Source of the DNA: JADFQT01 sp047516825
Lineage (GTDB): Bacteria > Chloroflexota > Dehalococcoidia > Lucifugimonadales > UBA3495
DNA: 24,993 bases
Assembly (NCBI GenBank): GCA_047516825.1
Contig: JAKZUA010000021.1
Span: 1 to 24,993, forward strand
Reading direction: 5' to 3'
Below are positions 6,942-14,291 of the stretch, in pieces (position 1 is the first letter of the stretch; every line of letters begins with the position of its first letter). The notes below the pieces were generated by a model. The model saw only the letters and a program-made list of their open reading frames with translations. It was not told the DNA's origin and did no database searches. Made by a program: the position numbers and the translations under genes.

Positions 6942-8240
6942 ATGCGGATTCTGCTCATCGCCACGAATCGCCACAACCGCCTGCAAAGTCGCATGAACGC
7001 CCAGCCGCTTCCCATTGGGCTAGCCTACATCGCCGGACATTTGGACCCAGATCGGCATACGCTAAAAGTCCTGGACCTGATGTTTGCTGGAGATGATTAC
7101 CTCACGGAAGTGGAGGACGCGGTGCGGGAGTTCTCACCGGAATTGGTGGGAATATCGCTGCGGAATCTCAGCAACCACAGCTACCTGGACCCTCAATGGG
7201 CGTTGCCCATCACCAAAGAAGTGATCCAGCGGGTTCGCGCTACAAGCCAGGCTCCGGTGGTCTGCGGAGGTCCGGCCTTTAGCATCCTGCCCGAGGAATG
7301 CTTCGCTTTCTTGGAGACCGACCTGGGAATAGCGGGGGATGCCGGCGAGGCTTTTGCGGAGCTGGCCAACCGAATTGAGATCGGCGAGCCCTCATACTTT
7401 GACCTGCCGGGGCTGGTTTATCGCCAGAATGGGCAGGTCATCTACAACGGAATACGCTGCTTCTCCGAGTTCTCCAGGCCCCCGCGCCTGGAAGAGCTGG
7501 ACATACAGAAATACCGGCAGGCCGGATTCGGCATTGGCGTCTTGACCAAGCTGGGAGGCTTTTATTACCCAACTTCGGAGGCTGCGACCCAAACCGAGGA
7601 AGGCGCCTGGCGGGTGATTCGCCCCATCGACGAGGTGGTGGCCGAGGTTAAGGACCTGGAAGAACGGTTCTCCCTTCGTAAGGTCTTCTTCATCGACAAT
7701 TGCTTCAACGTCCCGACTCACCACGCCAAGTCCCTCTGTCATGCGCTGATGGATGCCGATTTGCGTTTGCGCTGGAATACCTGCCTGGCTCCCTACAGCT
7801 GCGACGCTGAACTGGTTGGGCTGATGAAGCAGGCTGGCTGCGCCCTGGTATTGATGGGCGGCATGCGCGGCGACAGCCACGACGGGGCTGCTGTTGGGGA
7901 GAATTTGGAGCCTCTGTTAGAGACTACCCGGCTCTGCGAAGAGGGAGGATTGCACTACACCATTTCCCAGCGGTTCGGCGGGCCGGGGGAAACTCGAGAG
8001 ACGGTGGACCAAAAGCTGGAGTTTCTTCGCGGCTTAAAGCCGGCGATGGCCAACCTTCGGGTGGGAATCAGCCTGCTGCCGGGGACCAGAGAGGCCGCCT
8101 TGGCCCTGGATGAAGGCCTGATTGGCGACGAGTCGGAGCTCATCAAGCCAACCTTCTATCTGGCGGAGGAGGTGCGGGATTGGATTGTGGATTACTTGAA
8201 GGAAGCCGCGGCGGAGAACCCCAGGTGGAACCTGCTTTAG
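6942..8240 (+). CDS. B12-binding/radical-SAM-like protein lacking the iron-sulfur cysteine motif
   Basis: A 432-residue protein with the architecture of B12-binding-domain radical SAM enzymes. Residues 1-145 look like the cobalamin-binding Rossmann domain (MRILLIATNR, then PIGLAYIAGHL, ELVGISLRNLSN, PVVCGGPAFSILPEE, and GIAGDAGEAF), without the D-x-H-x-x-G motif. Residues about 195-390 align by pattern with the radical SAM barrel: LTKLGG at 201-206 where the cluster loop should begin, RPIDEVVAEVKDL at 227-239, VFFIDNCFNVP at 248-258, RWNTCLAP at 277-284 and RFGGPGET at 344-351. The C-x3-C-x2-C that holds the 4Fe-4S cluster is absent; the loop reads GGFYYPTSEAA and no frame in that stretch restores the cysteines. 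It therefore probably cannot cleave SAM reductively, unless the family works differently. The ATG at 6942 has GGAAGGTG upstream. Confidence 0.8.
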   Translation: MRILLIATNRHNRLQSRMNAQPLPIGLAYIAGHLDPDRHTLKVLDLMFAGDDYLTEVEDAVREFSPELVGISLRNLSNHSYLDPQWALPITKEVIQRVRATSQAPVVCGGPAFSILPEECFAFLETDLGIAGDAGEAFAELANRIEIGEPSYFDLPGLVYRQNGQVIYNGIRCFSEFSRPPRLEELDIQKYRQAGFGIGVLTKLGGFYYPTSEAATQTEEGAWRVIRPIDEVVAEVKDLEERFSLRKVFFIDNCFNVPTHHAKSLCHALMDADLRLRWNTCLAPYSCDAELVGLMKQAGCALVLMGGMRGDSHDGAAVGENLEPLLETTRLCEEGGLHYTISQRFGGPGETRETVDQKLEFLRGLKPAMANLRVGISLLPGTREAALALDEGLIGDESELIKPTFYLAEEVRDWIVDYLKEAAAENPRWNLL

Positions 8241-8247
8241 CCGCCTC

Positions 8248-8274
8248 CCGGCCAGCATGGTGCACCCTGGCCGG
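8248..8274 (+). terminator. Hairpin just after the radical-SAM-like gene
   Basis: CCGGCCAG at 8248-8255 and CTGGCCGG at 8267-8274 form a perfect 8-bp stem with an 11-nt loop, starting 8 bases past the stop codon. There is no U run, so it may stabilise the 3' end or act with Rho rather than be a simple intrinsic terminator. Confidence 0.35.
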
Positions 8275-8285
8275 TAGCGCCCCCT

Positions 8286-8320
8286 GGATCATTCCCGGAC
8301 AATTCCGTGGATAATTCTGT
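8286..8320 (+). repeat. Three imperfect 11-12-bp direct repeats upstream of the phosphofructokinase gene
   Basis: GGATCATTCCC (8286-8296), GGACAATTCCGT (8297-8308) and GGATAATTCTGT (8309-8320) follow one another directly and end about 30 bases before the start codon. The position fits an operator or promoter element, but the match is loose and chance is possible. Confidence 0.45.
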
Positions 8321-8352
8321 GAGTTCCCTCAGGCCGTGATCCCCGACAAGCC

Positions 8353-9543
8353 GTGATCTCTAGCAGAAATACCAACGCCCTCGTGATGCAGTCAGGTGGT
8401 TGCACGCCGGTGCTAAACCGCAGCCTGCTGGGGGTGGTGGCCGAGGCTCAGAAGCAGCGAGCCTTCCGCAAGATATTGGGCTCGGTTCATGGCCTGGAAG
8501 GGATCATACGGGGCGACTTTCGGGACTTGGGGGCGATTTCCCCCTCAACTTGGACCAGAATCGCCCGAACCCCCGGCGCGGCCCTGGGCTCCACCCGCCG
8601 CAGGCTGCGACCCGAAGAGGTGTCCCACGCCCTGCAGACCCTCTCCGATGGCCGCATCGGTTACTTGTTCACTATTGGGGGCAACGACTCAGCAGGCACC
8701 GCTCACAGCTTGAGTCAGGCAGCTGGGCAAGCCGGATATTCGCTTACCGTGATGAACATCCCCAAGACCATCGATAACGACTTGGTGCTGACCGACCACT
8801 CCCCGGGCTACGGCAGCGCGGCGCGGTTCATCGCCCTGGCTACTATCGGGGCAGGCCAGGACGCCCGCGCCATGGGCCAGACCTCCCCCATTACCATTAT
8901 CGAGGTAATGGGGCGGGATGCCGGATGGCTGGCCGCCTCGGCGGCACTGGCCAGGCGAGGGGAGGCGGACGCACCGCATATAATCTGCCTGCCGGAAGTT
9001 CCGGTGGATGAGGACCGGTTCGTGGCTGCCGTCGAGGAAGCGTATCGGCGTCACGGATTCGCGGTGGCGGTCGTAGCGGAGAATACCCGGGGCAGCGTCG
9101 GGGTGCTGGGGGGGCAGGAGGAACCGTGGTTCGTGGACGATTTTGGTCATCCCTACTACGATGGTCCGGCCCGATATTTGGCGGGATTGGTCGGGCGCAG
9201 CCTGAGGGTGCGAGTCCGGTACGAGAAGCCCGGGACTATCCAGCGGTCCTTCCTCTCCGCCGTTTCCCGGGTTGACGCGCAGGAAGCCGAGCTGGCCGGG
9301 CGGGCCGCGGTTAGTTTTGCCCTGTCCGGACACCGGGATGAGATGGTGACCCTGGTGCGGGGCTCTGGGCCGAAATACTCCGTGACGGTCGGTGTAGCCC
9401 CCCTGGTCAAGGTGGCCGATGGGGTGAAATCCATGCCAAAGGAATATCTGGATGCGGAAAACTACTGGGTAACGGACGCCTTTCTCGACTACGTCAGACC
9501 CTTGTTCGGCTCCCCCTTGCCCCGGTTTGCCAGCATTATCTGA
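8353..9543 (+). CDS. pfp: 6-phosphofructokinase, PPi-dependent type by its active-site residues
   Basis: This enzyme phosphorylates fructose 6-phosphate to fructose 1,6-bisphosphate in glycolysis, reversibly if pyrophosphate is the donor. Landmarks are QSGGCTPVLN at 13-22, GGNDS at 109-113, PKTIDND at 137-143 with the catalytic aspartate D141, PGYGSAA at 151-157 and MGRDAGW at 186-192. In the ATP-dependent E. coli enzyme the equivalent residues are GGDGS and PGTIDND. Here an aspartate (D112) replaces the glycine at position 104 and a lysine (K138) the glycine at 124, the accepted signature of PPi specificity. The length of 396 residues suits the long PPi-type group rather than the 320-residue ATP type. 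I use the GTG at 8353 because the next ATG is inside the first beta strand; no strong Shine-Dalgarno is visible. A hairpin and three short repeats lie upstream. Confidence 0.9.
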   Translation: MISSRNTNALVMQSGGCTPVLNRSLLGVVAEAQKQRAFRKILGSVHGLEGIIRGDFRDLGAISPSTWTRIARTPGAALGSTRRRLRPEEVSHALQTLSDGRIGYLFTIGGNDSAGTAHSLSQAAGQAGYSLTVMNIPKTIDNDLVLTDHSPGYGSAARFIALATIGAGQDARAMGQTSPITIIEVMGRDAGWLAASAALARRGEADAPHIICLPEVPVDEDRFVAAVEEAYRRHGFAVAVVAENTRGSVGVLGGQEEPWFVDDFGHPYYDGPARYLAGLVGRSLRVRVRYEKPGTIQRSFLSAVSRVDAQEAELAGRAAVSFALSGHRDEMVTLVRGSGPKYSVTVGVAPLVKVADGVKSMPKEYLDAENYWVTDAFLDYVRPLFGSPLPRFASII

Positions 9544-9615
9544 GGTTGTTATCAGGTCAAAATAGCCGGTTGAGTGTATACTCGCAGCGCTGAGCATCCA
9601 TTTTCAAACGGCCCA

Positions 9616-9671
9616 TGTCATTCCGAAAGAGCGTAGCGACTGAGGAATCTAATCGCTTCGCTCGGGGTGGC
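9616..9671 (+). repeat. Dispersed repeat of the TGTCATTCCGAA type, copy 1
   Basis: The 35 bases from 9616 to 9650 match the reverse complement of 24795-24830 with only a few differences. Here the element is an imperfect palindrome: GAGCGTAGCGA at about 9629-9639 pairs with TCGCTTCGCTC at 9653-9663 (one mismatch), and the flanks TGTCATTCCGA and TCGGGGTGGCA also partly pair. It lies between the phosphofructokinase and DUF1800 genes. Confidence 0.7.
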
Positions 9672-9723
9672 AAGTGGGATAATTACTGAAAACCACTCCG
9701 GTCCACTATTCACGGGGGTTGAG

Positions 9724-11151
9724 ATGACCGCAGGTCCGGATTCCAACAGGGCAACAGCGGCAACAGCGCTAATGGCGCATCTACTGCGGCGGGCTGGCTT
9801 CGGAGCTACGCGAGACGAGCTGGAACATTACCTGTCCCAAGGTTATCGGGCCGTGGTAGAGGAACTGCTCCATCCGGAGCGGCAGCCCGAGCTGGAAGAG
9901 GACATTATCCGGCGCTACAACATGGACCAGAACAGCCTGATGCTCATAGAGAGCTCCCAGGCCAACTGGATGTACCGCATCGTCAATACCAGGCGGCCGC
10001 TGGAAGAGAAGATTGCCCTGTTCTGGCATGGCCTCTTCGCCACCGCCTACGGCAAGCTGAATCACGCCAAGGCGGTGGTCGACCAAACCAACGTCTTCCG
10101 CCGCTGCGGGCTGGGCCATTTCCGCACCCTGCTTTTGGAGCTGTCGCGGGACCCGGCCATGATTTTTTGGCTGGATAATAAGGACAACCATAACGGCGCG
10201 CCCAACGAGAATTACGGACGGGAGTTGCTAGAGCTGTTCTCCATGGGAATCGGCGCTTACACCGAGGACGATGTCAAGGCCTGCGCCCGGGCTTTCACCG
10301 GCTGGACCATCGCCAATGCCGATTACATGAGCGAGCGGGCTTCCCGGGATTCCATCTGGCCGCACGGCCGGCTGGACTGGCAGTTCCTCTACTTGCCGGA
10401 AGACCACGACGATACCGGCAAAACTTTTTTGGGGAATACCGGGCGCTTCAACGGCGAAGACATAATTGACCTAATCATCCAGCAGCCGGCGACGGCCTGG
10501 TTCATCGCCGGCAAACTGTATGCCTTCTTCGTTGCCGACACGCCGGACGAGACCGCCATTCAAGGGTTGGCCGATGAGTTTCACCGGAGCGGGGGAGACA
10601 TCCGGCAGGTTATGCGTACCCTATTCCTCTCCGACTTCTTCCAGGGGCAGCAGGCCCGCTTGGCTCGTGTCAAAAGCCCCGCCGAGCTGGTGGCGGGCAC
10701 GGCCCGGCTGGCCGGCAGCCATCACTTTCCCGATTGGTCAACGGTCAACCTGGCGATGGACGTTAACTTCATGGGACAGGAGATCCTGAATCCGCCCACG
10801 GTCGAAGGCTGGCACACCGGAGCCGAGTGGATCGATACCGGCAACCTGGTAGAGAGGATCAACTCGGCGGCTCTGGAAATAGGCGATGTCGGTCAGCCGG
10901 GGATTCGAGGGGTCATCGAACGTGTTCGTTCCCAGGGCGAGGTCTGCTCCGTTGAGCAGCTGGTCGCACTGTGTTTAGAATCGATGGTCCAGTTTGAAGT
11001 TTCGGAAATCACTCGCCAGAGCCTGCTGGAATACGCCCGGAAACTGGGCCCGTTGCGCTTCGACCGGCAGGATCAGGTGGCCTGCTCGGAACAGAGGGTC
11101 GGAGAAATGCTGCAGCTGATAGTCGCCACCAGGGAGTACCAGCTGGCCTGA
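9724..11151 (+). CDS. DUF1800 family protein
   Basis: A 475-residue protein of the DUF1800 family, whose biochemical function is not established. The N-terminus carries MAHLLRRAGFGATRDELEHY at 17-36, as usual for the family. The hallmark NENYGRELLELFSMGIGAYT lies at 161-180 and is followed by ARAFTGW at 188-194. The frame is open to a GTG at 9667, but the ATG at 9724 has GGGGGT just upstream and begins close to the conserved domain. No signal peptide or lipobox is present, while many relatives are exported. The usual partner in other bacteria, a DUF1501 protein encoded next door, is missing; instead an NHL-repeat gene starts 11 bases after the stop. The two are almost certainly one operon. 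Confidence 0.85.
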   Translation: MTAGPDSNRATAATALMAHLLRRAGFGATRDELEHYLSQGYRAVVEELLHPERQPELEEDIIRRYNMDQNSLMLIESSQANWMYRIVNTRRPLEEKIALFWHGLFATAYGKLNHAKAVVDQTNVFRRCGLGHFRTLLLELSRDPAMIFWLDNKDNHNGAPNENYGRELLELFSMGIGAYTEDDVKACARAFTGWTIANADYMSERASRDSIWPHGRLDWQFLYLPEDHDDTGKTFLGNTGRFNGEDIIDLIIQQPATAWFIAGKLYAFFVADTPDETAIQGLADEFHRSGGDIRQVMRTLFLSDFFQGQQARLARVKSPAELVAGTARLAGSHHFPDWSTVNLAMDVNFMGQEILNPPTVEGWHTGAEWIDTGNLVERINSAALEIGDVGQPGIRGVIERVRSQGEVCSVEQLVALCLESMVQFEVSEITRQSLLEYARKLGPLRFDRQDQVACSEQRVGEMLQLIVATREYQLA

Positions 11152-11162
11152 CGCGCCGGGTG

Positions 11163-12200
11163 ATGACCGTTCAAGTAGATTTTGCTTACAGCCACACCGT
11201 GGGTTTCCTGGCCAATCAGGGCCGGGGTTTCAATAACCCGGTGGATGTGGCCTGGGACTCGGCCGGAGTCCTCTACGTTCTCAATCGGGCCGGACCGGAG
11301 GTGGGAATTCGCTTGCCCTACAAGCGGGTTACCATCTGTACTGTGGATCAGGAATACCTGGGGGAGTTCGGTACCGGAGGCCAGGGGGACGGCGAGTTCT
11401 GGTGGCCCAGCTCACTGGCTTTTGATAGTGAAGACCGGCTCTACGTGGCCGATGAAGCCCTGCATCGAATTTCAATCTTCGACCGTCAGGGCCAGTTCTT
11501 GGGCAAATGGGGCACCGGCGGTTCCGAGGCGGGGCAGTTCAACCGGGTTTCTTCCATCATTTTTGATTCCGAGGATAACCTGCTGGTTTCCGATAGTCTG
11601 AACCACCGGATCCAAAAATTCACCAAGGACGGGCGTGTCCTGGCCAGCTGGGGTGGACCCGGCGAGGGACCCGGCCAGTTCAATATGCCCTGGGGTCTCT
11701 GCCTGGACGGCCAGGGAAACGTTTACGTGGCCGACTGGCGCAACGACCGAATCCAAAAATTCAACCCGGACGGGAAATTCCTGCAACGATGGGGCGGTTC
11801 CGGCGACGGAGAGTTTAACCGCCCGGCCGCCTTGGCGGTGGACCCGGAGCAAAACCTTTATGTAGCGGACTGGGGTAATGAGCGAGTCCAGGTTCTGAAC
11901 CCAGAAGGCAAGATGCTGGCCCAGCTGCGGGGCGATTCTATTCCTTCCCGCTGGGCCGACGACTATTTCGCGGCCAACCCGGCCGAGTATGCGACCCGGC
12001 TGGCCGCCAACCTGGAACCGGAGTTGAAGCGAGAGCTGAAGTCCGGGCGCGAGGGACGCCGGGAGAAGTCGGCCAGCGTAGAAAAGCTGCTCTGGGGTCC
12101 GACTTCGGTGAAGCTGGACTCCTCCGGCCGGATTTATATCGTCGATAGCTGCCGCCACCGCCTGCAGATCTACCGCAGGCTGGTCTCAGCGCCTGCTTAG
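11163..12200 (+). CDS. NHL-repeat six-bladed beta-propeller protein
   Basis: A 345-residue protein made of NHL repeats, a beta-propeller used for binding proteins, sugars or nucleic acids. Repeats beginning near residues 22, 79, 127, 174, 219 and 311 share a GxFxxPxxVAxDxxGxLYVAD pattern followed by N-x-R-I-Q-x-F. Examples are PWGLCLDGQGNVYVADWRND at 176-195 and PAALAVDPEQNLYVADWGNE at 221-240. Between blades 5 and 6 is a charged, probably helical insertion of about 58 residues (253-310) that breaks the regular spacing. No signal peptide is seen, so the protein is likely cytoplasmic like its DUF1800 partner. The ATG at 11163 and a GTG one codon earlier are both possible starts. It may be a scaffold or sensor for the DUF1800 protein; that is inference from the operon alone. 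Confidence 0.85.
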   Translation: MTVQVDFAYSHTVGFLANQGRGFNNPVDVAWDSAGVLYVLNRAGPEVGIRLPYKRVTICTVDQEYLGEFGTGGQGDGEFWWPSSLAFDSEDRLYVADEALHRISIFDRQGQFLGKWGTGGSEAGQFNRVSSIIFDSEDNLLVSDSLNHRIQKFTKDGRVLASWGGPGEGPGQFNMPWGLCLDGQGNVYVADWRNDRIQKFNPDGKFLQRWGGSGDGEFNRPAALAVDPEQNLYVADWGNERVQVLNPEGKMLAQLRGDSIPSRWADDYFAANPAEYATRLAANLEPELKRELKSGREGRREKSASVEKLLWGPTSVKLDSSGRIYIVDSCRHRLQIYRRLVSAPA

Positions 12201-12255
12201 ACCCTGGGTGCGGTAGGAATTACTAAAAGGCTCGGGTAACCCCGACCCAGCGCAC

Positions 12256-12810
12256 CTAGATGGGGAGCAGAGCCTCCGTTCGGTTGGGCGGCAAATCGGT
12301 ATCAAAGGCGTTAATCGCCAGGGCCAGCATGGTGTAGTTCCCGAATACCAGGGTTAGCTCCACCGCCCCTTGGCGCTCGAACTGCTCCAGGACCGCCTGG
12401 AATGCTCCCCGGCTGGCATGATGGCTGCGGAACAGCTCCTGGCCATAATTGACCACCGCCTGCTCGTCATCGGGCAGCCCGCTCAGCTCCTCCTCGTCCC
12501 GCAGCCCGTCCACTACGTCGTCCGAAAGACCGGCGCTTCGACCCGAGGCAGCATGGGCGTTCCATATGTGCTGGCAGTCCATTTCCCGGGCTGTGACCAG
12601 CATGGCCAATTCCAGGATCTTCTTGGGCAAACTGGAGTCATTGCGTAGATACTGGTTCAGCGCCGTGGCCCGGCGGCTGGCTTCCGGAACATGGATCATT
12701 ACGGAGCCCGGACCGTAGGGCGGGACCCCGCCGTTCTTGACTATCTCCTCAAATGCTCCCTGCTGATTCGATGGTACGCTGTCTTTGGTGGCTGCCGGTA
12801 GTCTTGCCAA
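12256..12810 (-). CDS. Carboxymuconolactone decarboxylase (CMD/AhpD-like) family protein
   Basis: A 184-residue, all-helical protein of the CMD/AhpD superfamily. The family core is visible as KKILELAMLVTAREMDCQHI at 63-82 followed by WNAHAASGRSAGLSDDVVDG at 83-102, including E67, C79 and H86. AhpD-type peroxidase members have a C-x-x-C pair; here only one cysteine is seen, so a decarboxylase or hydrolase-type role or an uncharacterised one is more likely than alkylhydroperoxidase. Members of this subgroup often have the long N-terminal extension seen here. The start is TTG at 12810, fixed by a strong AGGAGG Shine-Dalgarno with a 5-nt spacer. A good promoter lies about 70 bases upstream, so it is probably transcribed separately from the ABC transporter genes behind it. 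Confidence 0.85.
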   Translation of the reverse strand: MARLPAATKDSVPSNQQGAFEEIVKNGGVPPYGPGSVMIHVPEASRRATALNQYLRNDSSLPKKILELAMLVTAREMDCQHIWNAHAASGRSAGLSDDVVDGLRDEEELSGLPDDEQAVVNYGQELFRSHHASRGAFQAVLEQFERQGAVELTLVFGNYTMLALAINAFDTDLPPNRTEALLPI

Positions 12811-13130
12811 TCTCTCCTCCTGTTGGGGAATGAAGTTGAGCCCCCGCCGTCCTACTGTTGGGTGTTGGGACAGGGGAGAGTGTAGCGAAGGCTTCCTGTT
12901 CCGTCAATTTCTTCCAACGGGTTCCCAGGCCAAGCGCATCCCAAGCAAGATTAGCAGCTTCTATCTTGCGGGGCCCAACCCCCTCGTGGTGTCCATCCCC
13001 TTCCGCCAAAGGGCTCAGCTTTGGAGGATGTCGAACCAGTAACGGGCGCCCCTACGGAATCACCCAGGATTTAAACGCGAATTTTGGGCAGACTTGGTTT
13101 AAGCCGGCGGAGTTGAAGCGGGCTTTGGCG
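12811..13130. other. Intergenic region between the CMD-family and binding-protein genes
   Basis: About 320 bases hold the promoter and leader of the CMD-family gene and the tail of the ABC transporter transcript. A minus-strand reading frame (12749-13009) crosses it, but it has no ribosome-binding site, overlaps the CMD start region and is covered by the promoter, so I do not call it. Confidence 0.6.
12879..12907 (-). promoter_or_regulatory. Sigma70-type promoter for the CMD-family gene
   Basis: On the minus strand TTGACG (plus 12902-12907) and TACACT (plus 12879-12884) are separated by the optimal 17 bp. A transcript would start near 12870 and have a leader of about 60 bases before the TTG start at 12810. 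Confidence 0.5.
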
Positions 13131-14153
13131 CTAGCCCTCGGCGGCCAGGGCGTTACGGATATTAGCGGCGGCGCCCTCGGTGACCCATTGGGTCCAAACG
13201 TCTTGATTTTGCAGGAACCAAACCGCCGCCTCTTCCGTGGTCGCATCGTTGTTACCCATCCAAACCTCCGTCTCGCCCTCCATTTTCGAGGTCAGGGCGA
13301 ACTTCTCTAGAAACTGGATGACATCTGGAGCCCGCTCGGGTAACTCGGGGTTTACAGCGATTAAAATATTGGCTGGTGGGTAGCCGCAACCGGTCTCCGG
13401 ACCCACGCCCTCGGCGCAGGGCGGCTCCTCAAGGAGAGTCAGGTCCAACTCCGACGCAATTTTGGTGGGTCCCCAGAGGTAACCCAACCAGGGTTCTCCC
13501 TTTATATATGCGCCGTTCAGAGAAGCGAATAATGCGTCCTGAGAGCCTGGGTTGGTCAAATCGATTACCCCTTGCAGCCCGTAAGCCTGAACCTGAGCTT
13601 CGTTAGTTTTTTCGCACTCCCATCCAGCTGGGCAGGAGACCAGCCGGGCCTTGCCTCCGGTCTCCGCGGTGGCGAAGAGTTCCTTGAATTGGGACAGGTC
13701 TTGAACCGATCGTAATCCGGGGTTTTCATTGGCAACATAAGTAGGAATCACGAAGGCACTCTGCCAGTTGTCATCCAGGCTGTGGCCTACCGCCAACACT
13801 GAGCCATCTGCCACGGCCTTGTCCCAGGCCTCCTGCTGGTTGGGCAGCCAGATCTCCATGGTGACCTGGGTATCTCCCTTGATCAGACCGTTGAAGAGAG
13901 GGATGGTGTCTCCAAATAGGGTATCTACCGGGTAGCCGTAACCATTTTCCACAATGTACATGGCAATTCGGTTCTGCAATTGGGCGCTGTCCCAGCTAAG
14001 GTCCGAGAAAACGATGGGTTCCTTGGGATCAGACGGGTCGGGAGCATTCTCGGAGGATGGCGCGGCTGCGCCGCAACCCAGCGTAACCAGCAACAACATT
14101 GCAGAGAAGATGTACCAGGCCGAAGACATTCGCGAAATAAGAGTTTTCAACAT
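13131..14153 (-). CDS. Glycine betaine/proline-type ABC transporter substrate-binding lipoprotein
   Basis: This is the extracellular ligand-binding component of an osmoprotectant-type importer (OpuAC/ProX family), 340 residues. The signal peptide runs to the lipobox LVTLGC, so C27 is predicted to be lipidated. The domain starts at IVFSDLSWDSAQLQNRIAMY and continues with the tryptophan-containing EIWLPN, LVSCPAGWECE and GEPWLGYLWGP segments; in this family tryptophans form the cage that holds the quaternary ammonium group. An extra cysteine pair in the C-terminal half (PPCAEGVGPETGCGYPP) may form a disulfide. The ATG at 14153 is preceded by AAGGGAAAGGGAC. It is the last of three leftward transporter genes and lies 138 bases behind the permease, with a perfect 11-bp inverted repeat in that gap. 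The exact substrate (glycine betaine, proline betaine or choline) is not fixed by sequence. Confidence 0.9.
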   Translation of the reverse strand: MLKTLISRMSSAWYIFSAMLLLVTLGCGAAAPSSENAPDPSDPKEPIVFSDLSWDSAQLQNRIAMYIVENGYGYPVDTLFGDTIPLFNGLIKGDTQVTMEIWLPNQQEAWDKAVADGSVLAVGHSLDDNWQSAFVIPTYVANENPGLRSVQDLSQFKELFATAETGGKARLVSCPAGWECEKTNEAQVQAYGLQGVIDLTNPGSQDALFASLNGAYIKGEPWLGYLWGPTKIASELDLTLLEEPPCAEGVGPETGCGYPPANILIAVNPELPERAPDVIQFLEKFALTSKMEGETEVWMGNNDATTEEAAVWFLQNQDVWTQWVTEGAAANIRNALAAEG

Positions 14154-14175
14154 GTCCCTTTCCCTTCAACCTTGT

Positions 14176-14230
14176 GGATTTGACTAGCCCGCGGTAAGTG
14201 TGCCAGCATTTTCTAGCATTAGTCAAATCC
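14176..14230 (-). promoter_or_regulatory. Perfect 11-bp inverted repeat upstream of the binding-protein gene
   Basis: GGATTTGACTA at 14176-14186 and TAGTCAAATCC at 14220-14230 are exact inverted copies separated by 33 bases. The proximal arm lies only about 22 bases before the ATG at 14153. As RNA it could form a stem-loop between the permease and binding-protein cistrons, which in other transporters can stabilise or separately regulate the highly expressed binding-protein mRNA. As DNA it could be an operator. Confidence 0.55.
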
Positions 14231-14291
14231 ATCGCTCAAGGTGACCACCAGGTTTCGCACCAAAAAATTTAATACTATTTGATGCACCGGC

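Noticed and set aside
12749..13009. Minus-strand frame with a protein-like stretch EAANLAWDALGLGTRWKKL
   Set aside because: The start is a TTG without a ribosome-binding site, the frame overlaps the CMD gene start, and a 17-bp-spaced promoter lies within it. I do not recognise a family.
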